A program made the position numbers and the translations under genes. The notes beneath the pieces are model-generated. The model was not told where the DNA came from and did not search any database. It was given only the letters and a program-made list of their open reading frames with translations. 64,000 nucleotides of DNA from Chitinophagales bacterium (lineage in GTDB: Bacteria; Bacteroidota; Bacteroidia; Chitinophagales; Saprospiraceae): the NCBI GenBank assembly GCA_017303475.1, contig JAFLBO010000007.1:1-64000 (forward strand), given 5' to 3'. Positions 32,105-40,649 of this stretch are shown piece by piece; position 1 is the stretch's first letter, and each line of letters opens with the position of its first letter.

Positions 32105-33699
32105 GAGACCGAAAAAAAACAGGTTCCTTTTATACACCGAAAATTATCGCTGACTTTTTGGTGAGTTATCTTTCTGACAAACTTCAGAAGACGGATAATA
32201 TTTCGGTATTAGAGCCAAGCGCAGGAGATGGGATATTTGTAAGTACACTTTGCAATCACAAAAATCTTTCAGAAAGAATAAAAAAAATTGTTGCTGTTGA
32301 AAAGAGTAAACAAGAATTGAATAAGATTATCAAAGAGGTAATGCACAAATCTTTATCAGCAATTAACTCTGACTTTTTAGAATTTCAAGACGGTAACAAA
32401 CAAAAGTTCTCACTAGTAATTGGCAATCCACCATACATCAAAAAGAGTTTACTGAAAGCAACTCAGATTGAGTATTGCAAAAACATTCATCATGCGGCTA
32501 AACTAGCCGATAACAAACCGAAAAATATTTGGACAGCGTTTTTAGTTCGCTGCATTGAGTTCACGGCAGCAGACGGTATACTTGCTTTCGTACTTCCTTC
32601 GGAGCTACTTCAGGTAAAATTTGCTGCTGAACTTCGTGAGTTAATCCTGAAGCAGTTTGAGAGAGTTGAGATTTTCACTTTCAATGAATTGCTTTTCAAA
32701 GATTGTAAAGGACAAGACACTTTGCTTTTAATCGGTGAAAGAAAGTCAGAGGACAAGGGTATTTTCTACTGCAACATTAAAAAGCTAACTGACCTTGAAG
32801 AAAGGAAGTTTACCCTTGCACAAAATGTAAAAATCAAAGAATCAAAGTGGACACATCACCATCTTGAAACGGAAGAAATAGAGTTGCTTGAAAAACTAAA
32901 AGAGCAAATTCAAACTGTAAATGATTATTGCAATTCTAAGGCAGGAATTGTAACAGCCGCCAATGACTATTTCATTGTTGACGCAAAAACTGTTGACGAG
33001 TATTCACTTCACGACTTCGTGAAACCAATAATTCAAAAAGGTGTTTTGGTGGGCGGAAGTGTTGAGTTAAGCGAAGAAGATTTCCAAATGTTAATTGACA
33101 AATCAAAGCCGACATACTTGATTGCAATTGACAAGAAGACTCAAATTAGAAGCAATGCCAAGTTTTGGAAGTACAAACAAATTGGTGAGGACAGAAATCT
33201 ACATAAGCGTTACAAAACTTCAAGGCGTGAAAACTGGTTTCATGTTCCGAATATCGGTGCCGAACCAGAAGCATTTTTCTTTAAACGCTGTAATGAATAT
33301 CCTAAGTTGATTAAGAATACGGCAAATGTTTTAGCGACAGACAGTGCCTACACAATCACAATGAAAAATGGTTTTGAGATTGAGAACTTGATTTACTCAT
33401 TCTACAATTCGCTGACACTTGCTTTTGCTGAACTGCATGGCAGATATTATGGTGGTGGCGTTTTAGAATTGACACCCAATGAGTTTAAGAAACTTCCTGT
33501 TCCCTACTTAACGAAGAATGCAAACGAATTCGGAAATTATGTTTCAGCCTTCAAGGCAAAAAGTTCAATCAAAGAGATTTGCAAACAGAACGATAGGGAA
33601 ATTTTAAAGTCGATTGACCGAAATTTGAGCGATGATAACATTGACCTGATTTACAGTATTCGTGAAAAACTTTATTTAAGAAGAATAAAAACGAATTAG
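32101..33699 (+). CDS. Eco57I/TaqI-type N6-adenine DNA methyltransferase
   Basis: A 532-residue class I methyltransferase. GSFYTPKIIADFLV (8-21) is the usual opening of N6-adenine methylases, motif I is LEPSAGDGIF (37-46) for SAM, and motif IV NPPY (109-112) flips and methylates adenine. The C-terminal 250 residues look like an Eco57I/TaqI-type specificity region (HGRYYGGGVLELTPNEFKKL is the typical TRD junction). No nuclease domain is fused, unlike type IIG enzymes; the separate HNH gene may supply cutting. ATG 32101 has GGAGG about 6 bp upstream and overlaps the HNH stop by 4 bp. Last gene of the operon. Confidence 0.9.
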   Translation: MRDRKKTGSFYTPKIIADFLVSYLSDKLQKTDNISVLEPSAGDGIFVSTLCNHKNLSERIKKIVAVEKSKQELNKIIKEVMHKSLSAINSDFLEFQDGNKQKFSLVIGNPPYIKKSLLKATQIEYCKNIHHAAKLADNKPKNIWTAFLVRCIEFTAADGILAFVLPSELLQVKFAAELRELILKQFERVEIFTFNELLFKDCKGQDTLLLIGERKSEDKGIFYCNIKKLTDLEERKFTLAQNVKIKESKWTHHHLETEEIELLEKLKEQIQTVNDYCNSKAGIVTAANDYFIVDAKTVDEYSLHDFVKPIIQKGVLVGGSVELSEEDFQMLIDKSKPTYLIAIDKKTQIRSNAKFWKYKQIGEDRNLHKRYKTSRRENWFHVPNIGAEPEAFFFKRCNEYPKLIKNTANVLATDSAYTITMKNGFEIENLIYSFYNSLTLAFAELHGRYYGGGVLELTPNEFKKLPVPYLTKNANEFGNYVSAFKAKSSIKEICKQNDREILKSIDRNLSDDNIDLIYSIREKLYLRRIKTN

Positions 33700-33789
33700 T
33701 CAACGCAGGATAGTATCCCTAAAATGTGTCCGTAAATGGAAAAAAGCCTTCTTTTTTAGTCGAGTTTGGAGGATAGTAATTCAGCTTTT

Positions 33790-34941
33790 TTACACCTCCC
33801 GCCACCCCTTTATCGTATACTCCGTCCGGAATTGCGTGTCCAAACCTCCATATATCAGGTTTTTAGTGTGGATTTTCACCTTGTCAAGTTTTGAAAAATA
33901 GTCCAGGCCTTTGAATAAGGCCGGAAGTATGGTTTGGGTGGATTTGATTTCAAACAGGTCAAAAGATTGACCTGTTTTGGATAACATATCCACTTCATTA
34001 CCGGCGGCATCCCGCCAATACCAGTATTCTTTAAGCTGATATTGATGGTAATTCTGTTTTTGGAATTCTGCTACAATAAGGTTTTCAAACAAACTCCCGG
34101 CAAACCCCGAATCGTCCAGATCATGGGTGCTGCGCAGATTGAGTAAAAAAGAAACCAGGCCAGTATCGTAAAAATACAATTTTGGGCTTTTTGTCACCCT
34201 CTTGTTGAAGTTTTGATAATAAGGCTGGAGTTGAAAAGTAATATAGCTGCTTTCCAGGATAGATAGCCAGGATTTTGCTGTAGGTTGGGAAATACCACAT
34301 TCATTCGCCAGATTGCTGAGGTTTAACAACTGACCAGCGCGGGCGGCACAAAGGGCTAAAAAATTTCGGAACAAACGTAAATCGTGCACCCTGGATAATT
34401 CCCGCACATCCCGATCGATGTACGTTTGTACGTAGTTGGCATAAAATATAGCCGGATCAATATTTCTGGTGTAAATGGCTGGATAATGGCCTGTAATAAT
34501 CAGGTCTTTCCATTGCTGTTGTAATAATCCTGCCTGCTTAAGTTCTTTAAAATCAAATGGCAATAATTTGAATAATGCTACCCGCCCGGCCAGACTTTGG
34601 GTAATACTGTTCATTAAATGGAAATTTTGCGATCCGGACAAAATAAACTGTCCCATTTGACCACTGCTGTCAACCGCCGTTTGCAGGTAGGAAAACAGCA
34701 TCGGTACCCGCTGAGCTTCATCAAAAATGACCTTTTCGGAGTATTTTTGTAAAAAGCCTACAGGGTCGGTTTCGGCAAAACTCCGGATATCGCTGTCCTC
34801 CATGGAAAGATAAATAAAATCCGGGAACGTTGCCTTCAACAAGGTGGTTTTGCCAGACTGCCGTGGTCCGGTAACCGCTAAAATGGGGTACTGCTGTTTC
34901 AGTTTTTGTAAATGAACAGCTATCTGACGCGTGATAAACAT
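33790..34941 (-). CDS. AAA ATPase with DUF4143 C-terminal domain
   Basis: A 383-residue protein of the AAA_14 plus DUF4143 type. Walker A is GPRQSGKTTL, Walker B YLSMEDSD and VIFDEAQRVP, sensor region QFILSGSQNFHLM, then an HTH-like segment (LSNLANECGISQPTAKSWL) and a DUF4143 nuclease-like part with FENLIVAEFQKQ, WRDAAGNEVDML and DLFEIKS (E...D...ExK). These genes are abundant in Bacteroidota and archaea and are thought to be selfish or regulatory, without proven function. Three 22-bp direct repeats sit just upstream of its start, fitting autoregulation. It faces the methylase operon (convergent, 90-bp gap). Confidence 0.9.
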   Translation of the reverse strand: MFITRQIAVHLQKLKQQYPILAVTGPRQSGKTTLLKATFPDFIYLSMEDSDIRSFAETDPVGFLQKYSEKVIFDEAQRVPMLFSYLQTAVDSSGQMGQFILSGSQNFHLMNSITQSLAGRVALFKLLPFDFKELKQAGLLQQQWKDLIITGHYPAIYTRNIDPAIFYANYVQTYIDRDVRELSRVHDLRLFRNFLALCAARAGQLLNLSNLANECGISQPTAKSWLSILESSYITFQLQPYYQNFNKRVTKSPKLYFYDTGLVSFLLNLRSTHDLDDSGFAGSLFENLIVAEFQKQNYHQYQLKEYWYWRDAAGNEVDMLSKTGQSFDLFEIKSTQTILPALFKGLDYFSKLDKVKIHTKNLIYGGLDTQFRTEYTIKGWREV

Positions 34942-34958
34942 GGGTCAAATATCCTAAA

Positions 34959-35019
34959 TTTTGAATTTGCACGAAATAAATTTTGAATTTGCACGAAAAA
35001 TTTTTTGAATTTACACAAG
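34959..35019. promoter_or_regulatory. Three 22-bp-period direct repeats upstream of the DUF4143 gene
   Basis: TTTTGAATTTGCACGAAA starts at 34959 and 34981, and a variant TTTTGAATTTACACAAG at 35003, an exact 22-bp period (two helical turns). The array is 18 bp before the DUF4143 ATG on the minus strand. It has the look of an operator or iteron array bound by one protein face. Confidence 0.65.
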
Positions 35020-35106
35020 ACGCTACGCTTAGCATCCCATCAGCAAACGCTCGGTGAGACATATCCACAGGATGTCATGCTGAATTTTCAAGTTAAAAAT
35101 CAGATG

Positions 35107-35271
35107 ACTATCGGGATAATGTACAATTGCCCTGTCCTTTAGGGCAGGGATGGATGGATAAATTTAATAAAATGGGCTTTAGCCAATGAGAATGGGCTAA
35201 AGCCCATAGGCTCTCTGAAACCTTTTTGCCCTGCCCTAAAGGACAGGGCAACTGTACATCATCCCGATAGT
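35107..35271. repeat. Long inverted repeat with internal hairpin
   Basis: 43-bp arms 35107-35149 and 35229-35271 (two mismatches) include CCTGTCCTTTAGGGCAGG-type words. Inside, TGGGCTTTAGCC (35173-35184) pairs with GGCTAAAGCCCA (35195-35206). It is in the non-coding gap between the DUF4143 gene and the helicase gene. Confidence 0.88.
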
Positions 35272-35391
35272 TACCAAATTTTCACCCCTCCCTCTTGCAT
35301 CTTTCCTCACAACACCCTTAACTTCGTATACAACTTACCAAATGACCCAAATGACTTAAATAACCACCCTCAACCCCCAAATGAAAACCAC

Positions 35392-37506
35392 ATGTCCTCT
35401 ATTACCAATCCGGAACTCGAACTCGCGTTCGACTATGTGCTGCATACGCACAAAAACATTTTTCTGACAGGAAAAGCCGGCACCGGCAAAACCACTTTCC
35501 TGCGCCGAATCAAAGAAGTCTCGCCCAAACGTATGGTGATCGTTGCCCCCACGGGGGTGGCTGCTATCAATGCCGGCGGTATGACCATCCACTCCTTTTT
35601 TCAGCTGCCCTTCAGCCCGTTTCTGCCCGGAGCGCCCAAAGACCCTTCCCGGCAACGAAATTTCAACAAGGAAAAAGTGCGGCTCATCCAAAGCCTCGAT
35701 CTCCTGGTGATTGATGAGATCAGTATGGTGCGCGCAGACCTGCTCGATGCAGTAGACGAGGTGCTGCGGCGCTACCGCGACCGGCGCAAACCTTTCGGTG
35801 GAATACAGTTGCTGATGATCGGCGATTTGCACCAGTTGCCGCCGGTGGTGAAAGACGAGGAATGGAACCTGCTGCGGGAACATTACGATACCGCCTATTT
35901 TTTCGGGAGCCATGCGCTGCAGGATACCGAGCCGGTGAGTATCGAACTCAAACACATTTACCGCCAGTCCGACGAAACCTTTATCCACCTGCTCAACAAG
36001 GTGCGCAACAACCAGCTCGACGATGAGGTGCTGCGCCTGCTGAACAGTCGCTTCGTGCCCAATTTTCAGCCGCCTCCCGGCGAATCGTACATCACGCTCA
36101 CCGCACACAACCACCTGGCGCAAAGCACCAACATTGAACATCTGGCGGCCATCCGCGAGCCCATGCAATCCTTCAAAGCAGAAATTAAAGGCGAATTCCC
36201 GCCCTCCGCCTACCCTGCTGAAGAATGCCTGGACTGCAAACTGGGCGCCCAGGTGATGTTTGTGAAAAACGACCTTTCCCGGGATAAACGCTACTACAAC
36301 GGCAAAATAGGCATCATTACAGGTTTCGATAAGGAACATATTCTGGTGCGTTGCCCCGGCGATGCAGAAACCATTTCTGTTGGTCGGGTGGAATGGCAAA
36401 ACCTGAAATATTCCCTCAACGAACAAAGCAAGGAGGTGAAGGAGGATGTGCTGGGTACCTTTTCTCAATTCCCGCTCAAACTGGCCTGGGCCATTACCAT
36501 TCATAAGAGTCAGGGACTCACCTTCGAGCGGGCCATCATTGATGCTCAGGCGGCCTTTGCGCACGGTCAGGTGTATGTGGCGCTGAGCAGGTGTAAAAGT
36601 TTTGAAGGCATTGTATTGCGTTCCAAAATTGTGCTTTCGAGCGTAAAAACCGATCAGGTGGTGCGGCGCTATACCGAAGAGGCGGATAAAAATGCTCCGG
36701 ATCGGCAGCATTTATCCCGTTCCAAAGAGGCTTTTCAACAATCGCTGTTGCGGGAATTGTTTGATTTTGGCGCATTGGACCGGCAGCTGCTGCAATTGAG
36801 TAAAATATATCAGGAGCATGCCCGGGCGCTGTTGCCGGAGGCACAAAAACCGATGGAGGAACTGTATCACCGTTTTAACAGCAAGGTATTGCAGCTGGCG
36901 GAGCAGTTCAAAGGGCAATTGTTGCAGTATTTCCGGCAGGAACAGTTGCCGGAAGAGCAGCCAGCCTTGCAGGAACGATTGCGAAAAGCGGGCGTTTACT
37001 TTGCCGAAGAATTGCAAAAAGGACTCCTGGAGGCCAGCTCGAAGTTGTCGGTGATGACGGATAATCAGAGCGTGAAAAACCTGCTGAAGGAGCAGTTAGA
37101 GGTCGTACAAAAGGAAATTTTCCAGAAAAAAGCCTGTTTTGTATCGGTTCAGGAAGGATTCAATGGCGCACGTTACCTGCGCAGTCGCACAGATGCAGAG
37201 CTGGATTTTGCGCGGGTGAAAAGCCGGTTCTCGCCCGGCGCATCGGCGTTTGTTCCGCAGCAGGTTCCGCATGGAGATTTTTTCCTCCAGCTCCGGGCCT
37301 GGCGCGATAAACTGGCAGCCGAGCAGCAGATAGAACCTTACGAAATACTCAGCAACCGCAGTTTGCTGGAACTGGCGCAATACCTTCCCACAGATCGGGC
37401 TTCATTGGCTAAAATAACCGGTATCGGGCGGGTGAAGCTGGAACGTTATGGAGACGACTTGCAATGGATGGTAAAAAAATACCGGGAGAAGCTCAGTGCC
37501 TCGTAG
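35392..37506 (+). CDS. PIF1-like DNA helicase with HRDC domain
   Basis: A 704-residue SF1 helicase. Walker A GKAGTGKTTFLRR (motif I), APTGVAAINAGGMTIHSFF (Ia), Walker B DLLVIDEISMVRADLLD (II), GDLHQLPPV (III), and the C-terminal motifs AWAITIHKSQGLTF (V) and YVALSRCKS (VI) place it with PIF1/RecD2. The last 75 residues form an HRDC nucleic-acid-binding domain (ELAQYLPTDRASLAKITGIG). The middle 450-600 is a helical linker rich in Gln/Leu. Such PIF1-HRDC proteins are common in Bacteroidota and probably act on structured DNA in replication or repair. Single gene between repeats. Confidence 0.92.
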   Translation: MSSITNPELELAFDYVLHTHKNIFLTGKAGTGKTTFLRRIKEVSPKRMVIVAPTGVAAINAGGMTIHSFFQLPFSPFLPGAPKDPSRQRNFNKEKVRLIQSLDLLVIDEISMVRADLLDAVDEVLRRYRDRRKPFGGIQLLMIGDLHQLPPVVKDEEWNLLREHYDTAYFFGSHALQDTEPVSIELKHIYRQSDETFIHLLNKVRNNQLDDEVLRLLNSRFVPNFQPPPGESYITLTAHNHLAQSTNIEHLAAIREPMQSFKAEIKGEFPPSAYPAEECLDCKLGAQVMFVKNDLSRDKRYYNGKIGIITGFDKEHILVRCPGDAETISVGRVEWQNLKYSLNEQSKEVKEDVLGTFSQFPLKLAWAITIHKSQGLTFERAIIDAQAAFAHGQVYVALSRCKSFEGIVLRSKIVLSSVKTDQVVRRYTEEADKNAPDRQHLSRSKEAFQQSLLRELFDFGALDRQLLQLSKIYQEHARALLPEAQKPMEELYHRFNSKVLQLAEQFKGQLLQYFRQEQLPEEQPALQERLRKAGVYFAEELQKGLLEASSKLSVMTDNQSVKNLLKEQLEVVQKEIFQKKACFVSVQEGFNGARYLRSRTDAELDFARVKSRFSPGASAFVPQQVPHGDFFLQLRAWRDKLAAEQQIEPYEILSNRSLLELAQYLPTDRASLAKITGIGRVKLERYGDDLQWMVKKYREKLSAS

Positions 37507-37510
37507 ATAA

Positions 37511-37568
37511 CTTCGCGCCCTTAGCGTACTTCGCGGTGAATCGCGCTCTTAGCGTACTTCGCGGTGAA
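37511..37568. repeat. Direct repeat family D (TTAGCGTACTTCGCGGTGAA)
   Basis: TTAGCGTACTTCGCGGTGAA occurs twice in tandem; related copies at 47560-47590 and 50168-50190. It sits in the gap after the helicase. Confidence 0.8.
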
Positions 37569-37615
37569 TACACGATCCGGGCAACCCATCCAAACCTTCC
37601 AGCGTCAACTTCCGT

Positions 37616-38704
37616 ATGATGAAAAAACAACTTCTCTGCTGCACCTTTTTGATTTTCCTGGGCCTTTCCGGCGCGCAGGCACAAAAATATTCCAACGAAT
37701 TTCTGGCCATCGGCGTGGGTGGCCGGGCACACGGGATGTCGGGCGCACAGGTAGCGCTTACCGACGATATTTCCGCCGCCTACTGGAATCCGGCGGGCTT
37801 GAGCCAAATCACCGCGCCCATTCAGGCCGGCGCCATGCACGCCGAGTGGTTTGGCGGCGTTGGAAAGTACGATTGGCTCAGCGTGGGCAAATCGCTCAAC
37901 CGCGAACGCCAATCCTACCTGGCCGTTTCGGTGATTCGTCTGGGTATCGACAATATTCCCTATACCATCAATCTGGTGAATGCCGATGGCACCATCAACT
38001 ACGATAATGTGACGGAGTTCAGCGCTGCCGACTATGCCGTGATGGGCAGTTATGCACAAAAGTTGAAAAACCCGGCCTTTTCCGTGGGCGGAACCCTGAA
38101 AATCATCCGTCGCACCATTGGCTCATTTGGTGGAGCCTGGGGTTTTGGCGCCGACGCCGGCATTCAATACCGCAAAGGCAACCTGATGCTCGGCGCACAA
38201 GGACGCGACCTCACCACAACGTTTAACAGCTGGTCGTTTGACCTCACCGACGATATCCGGCAGGTATGGGCCAGCACAGGCAATGAACTACCGCAAAGCA
38301 ACACCGAAATTACCCGCCCGAGTTTTGTGCTGGGTGGCGCTTACAGGTTTCAATTAGGCAAAGAAATCCAGCTCACCCCGGCCCTCGATTTGCTCTGGAC
38401 CACCGATGGGCAGCGCAACGTACTCATCAGCTCCAAAGCCATCAATATTGACCCACGTCTGGGCGTGGAGGCTTCCTACCGGAAAGTGCTGCAACTGCGT
38501 TTGGGGGTAGGCAATTTCCAGCGTGTAAAAGATGATTTCAACCCGAATCAAGAGAACCTCTCAGTTCAACCCAATTTCGGCATAGGTTTGAAATTAGGTC
38601 GGGTGCGCATTGACTATGCCCTGACCGATATCGGGAATGTTTCGGCGGTACAGTATTCGCATATTTTCTCGTTAATGCTTGATATTAAAGGCGCAAAGGG
38701 GTGA
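37616..38704 (+). CDS. PorV/PorQ family outer-membrane protein
   Basis: A 362-residue outer-membrane beta-barrel. Signal peptide MMKKQLLCCTFLIFLGLSGAQA; then the FadL-like opening ARAHGMSGAQVALTDDISAAYWNPAGL-type pattern (visible as AHGMSGAQVALTDD and YWNPAGLS) and alternating amphipathic strands to the C-terminal aromatic end. NCBI-style family: PorV/PorQ, related to components that hand sorting-domain proteins to the attachment complex of type IX secretion. Whether this copy is the T9SS PorV itself or a paralogue cannot be settled from sequence alone. At least two T9SS cargo genes (20.1 and 50.3 kb) lie in the window. Either of the two tandem ATGs may be used. Confidence 0.8.
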   Translation: MMKKQLLCCTFLIFLGLSGAQAQKYSNEFLAIGVGGRAHGMSGAQVALTDDISAAYWNPAGLSQITAPIQAGAMHAEWFGGVGKYDWLSVGKSLNRERQSYLAVSVIRLGIDNIPYTINLVNADGTINYDNVTEFSAADYAVMGSYAQKLKNPAFSVGGTLKIIRRTIGSFGGAWGFGADAGIQYRKGNLMLGAQGRDLTTTFNSWSFDLTDDIRQVWASTGNELPQSNTEITRPSFVLGGAYRFQLGKEIQLTPALDLLWTTDGQRNVLISSKAINIDPRLGVEASYRKVLQLRLGVGNFQRVKDDFNPNQENLSVQPNFGIGLKLGRVRIDYALTDIGNVSAVQYSHIFSLMLDIKGAKG

Positions 38705-38756
38705 CACGAAGGCACAAAGACACGAAGGCACAAAGACGCTAAGACACGAAGGGCAG
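38705..38756. repeat. Short direct repeats (CACGAAGGCACAAAGAC)
   Basis: Three degenerate units of CACGAAGGCACAAAGAC directly after the PorV/Q stop; word shared with the inverted repeat at 6635-6722. Confidence 0.7.
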
Positions 38757-38782
38757 GCTGAACGCCTGCCTGAATCTAGATG

Positions 38783-39178
38783 TTGCCCCGTCCTTTAGGG
38801 TTCCTGATTACCCACAAATCTGGAGGCTTGGCTCCAAACCAACCCCCTGCCCAAGGCCCCGCCGTCTGCGAGGCAAGCCCGACCGGAGGGGATGGTCCCG
38901 ACGTAAGGAGGGAGCGCCTTCTTTTTAACCGGTGGTATAGCACGATGATGCAAAAAAAGACGGTCCGCGGTTAAAAAGCAGCGCAATCCCCGCAGGTCGT
39001 TGGCTTTGCCGGAAAGACTGCCTTTTTTCTTTTGGTTACTTTTCTTTTTGGGCAAGCAAAAAGAAAAGTAACAATGCCAAACTAATGAACTAATGTCAAA
39101 CAACCCGTTACATTGTCTTATGCCATGCCTAAAAAGGCCAGATTTGTGGGTTATCGGGAGTCCTTTAGAGCGGGGCAA
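38783..39178. repeat. MITE-like element with 41-bp terminal inverted repeats
   Basis: Ends 38783-38823 and 39138-39178 are inverted copies at about 33 of 41 positions (TTGCCCCGTCCTTTAGGG and CCAGATTTGTGGGTTATCGG are within them). Inside is a perfect 16-bp inverted repeat GTTACTTTTCTTTTTG / CAAAAAGAAAAGTAAC (39035-39050, 39057-39072). No transposase frame fits in its 396 bp, so if mobile it is non-autonomous. It fills the gap between the PorV/Q gene and the next lipoprotein. Confidence 0.6.
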
Positions 39179-39212
39179 GGTTATTATATATGTTGCATAA
39201 AAATTTAATATT

Positions 39213-39860
39213 ATGTTGCTTCAATTTCGATTACACTACTTGTTTGTTTTGACTTTATTTTTTGTGGCTTGTGATAAAACACCTAAGGAAACAACGATCA
39301 ATGGGGTTGTTTTGGATAAAATTACAGGTGAGCCAATTGCTGGAGCTAGTGTTGCAATTAGAATTTATCACAATTCAATTCAAATACCATACTCCTATGA
39401 GTACGTTACAACCGATCAAAATGGGAAGTTTAACTTTCATAGTAATGAGCAATTACAAATATATGATGTTACAAAACCGGGATTTATCCCTAGAAATTCA
39501 GGAATTCCGATAATAAAGCAAGAAGAATTAAATGATGTGGAAATTTTAGTGACGCCCATAGATGGAGTACTCAGGCTGAAAATCAACAATTCCACAATTG
39601 ACCCTGAAACAATATTCCTTGGGGTTTATAGCCCAAATTTGGACAAAGAGAACTTTTTATCCTATGGATTTGCCCTAAAAGACTCCTTGATATTAGATCC
39701 AATTGATATGCAATTCCGAATCCTGAATCTTGCGTCAGAGGATTCCATTGGTATTTATTGGGGCTTTACTTCTTTACCATTTGACATAAAGACTCTCCCA
39801 TTCCATGAGTATGTTTCGGTAACCCGAAATGACACTACTACATTTACTATTTCTATCTAA
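39213..39860 (+). CDS. Lipoprotein with carboxypeptidase-regulatory-like domain
   Basis: A 215-residue lipoprotein: MLLQFRLHYLFVLTLFFVAC with the lipobox Cys at 20. Residues 28-95 form a CarboxypepD_reg-like beta sandwich: INGVVLDKITGEPIAGASVA and TTDQNGKFNFHSN are the family strands and turn. The C-terminal 110 residues are beta-rich and unrecognised. Markedly AT-rich relative to both neighbours, so probably transferred. Likely surface- or membrane-associated. Confidence 0.75.
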   Translation: MLLQFRLHYLFVLTLFFVACDKTPKETTINGVVLDKITGEPIAGASVAIRIYHNSIQIPYSYEYVTTDQNGKFNFHSNEQLQIYDVTKPGFIPRNSGIPIIKQEELNDVEILVTPIDGVLRLKINNSTIDPETIFLGVYSPNLDKENFLSYGFALKDSLILDPIDMQFRILNLASEDSIGIYWGFTSLPFDIKTLPFHEYVSVTRNDTTTFTISI

Positions 39861-39926
39861 TTAAAGTAGTATTCTCAGTTTAATCACCCTCTGCGCCTCT
39901 CCGCCTCTGCGGTAAAAATCACTTTT

Positions 39927-40598
39927 TCAAACCATTTTCTCCTTCGCCAACACCAGCGCCTTTTCCAATTGCTGCTCTTCCGAAAGCAGGGTATTGTCGA
40001 TCACCACGGCATCGTCGGCTTTTTTCAGGGGGCTGTCGGCGCGGGTAGAATCGATGTGATCGCGTTCGAGGAGGTTTTTATAAATGTCGTTCCATTCGGC
40101 GTCGATGCCTTTGGCGGCCAGTTCAAGGTGGCGACGGCTGGTGCGCACATCGGGATCGGCGGTGAGGAAGATTTTCAGCTCCGCATCCGGGAATACCACG
40201 GTGCCGATATCGCGGCCATCAGCTACAATACCCCGGCGTTTGCCCATGGCCTGCTGTTGGGCTACCATGGCCCGGCGTACCGCCGAAATGGTGGAAACCG
40301 GGCTTACGTGCTCGCTCACGCGCATTTCGCGGATTTCGTGTTCTACGTCTCTTCCGTTCAGAAAAGTGCGGTTTTGACCCTCAATCCGTTCAAAATGGAT
40401 TTCTATTTCCGCTAAGCCTCTGGCTACCTGTTCCGGATCGTTGTAATCCAGTTGCTGTTCCAGAAAATACAAGGTAACGGCGCGGTACATGGCGCCGGTG
40501 TCCAGGTAGGCGTAGTGCAGGGTTTTGGCCAGCGCTTTGGCCAGGGTGCTTTTCCCGCAGGAAGAGTGCCCGTCGATGGCAACGATGATGCGTTTCAT
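39927..40598 (-). CDS. cmk: Cytidylate kinase
   Basis: A 223-residue nucleoside monophosphate kinase phosphorylating CMP/dCMP with ATP in the cytoplasm. P-loop GHSSCGKSTLAKALA; substrate segments YLDTGAMYRAVTLYF and GIVADGRDIGTVVFPDAELK; LID region ADPDVRTSRRHLEL; Arg-rich ERDHIDSTRADSPLKKADDA. ATG 40598 (MKRIIVAIDGHSSCGKS) fits the family; an upstream codon at 40610 is not needed. Length typical (about 225). Single gene. Confidence 0.95.
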   Translation of the reverse strand: MKRIIVAIDGHSSCGKSTLAKALAKTLHYAYLDTGAMYRAVTLYFLEQQLDYNDPEQVARGLAEIEIHFERIEGQNRTFLNGRDVEHEIREMRVSEHVSPVSTISAVRRAMVAQQQAMGKRRGIVADGRDIGTVVFPDAELKIFLTADPDVRTSRRHLELAAKGIDAEWNDIYKNLLERDHIDSTRADSPLKKADDAVVIDNTLLSEEQQLEKALVLAKEKMV

Positions 40599-40649
40599 AA
40601 GCGAGCGCAAAAGTGGGAAAAATGCCCGGGTTCAGCCTGATTGAATGCT

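Noticed and set aside
34959..35019. Possible CRISPR-like array
   Set aside because: Period 22 bp with 4-bp gaps; no room for spacers and no cas genes nearby.
35356..36711. 451-codon frame antisense to the helicase
   Set aside because: Shadow frame; the helicase motifs are on the plus strand.
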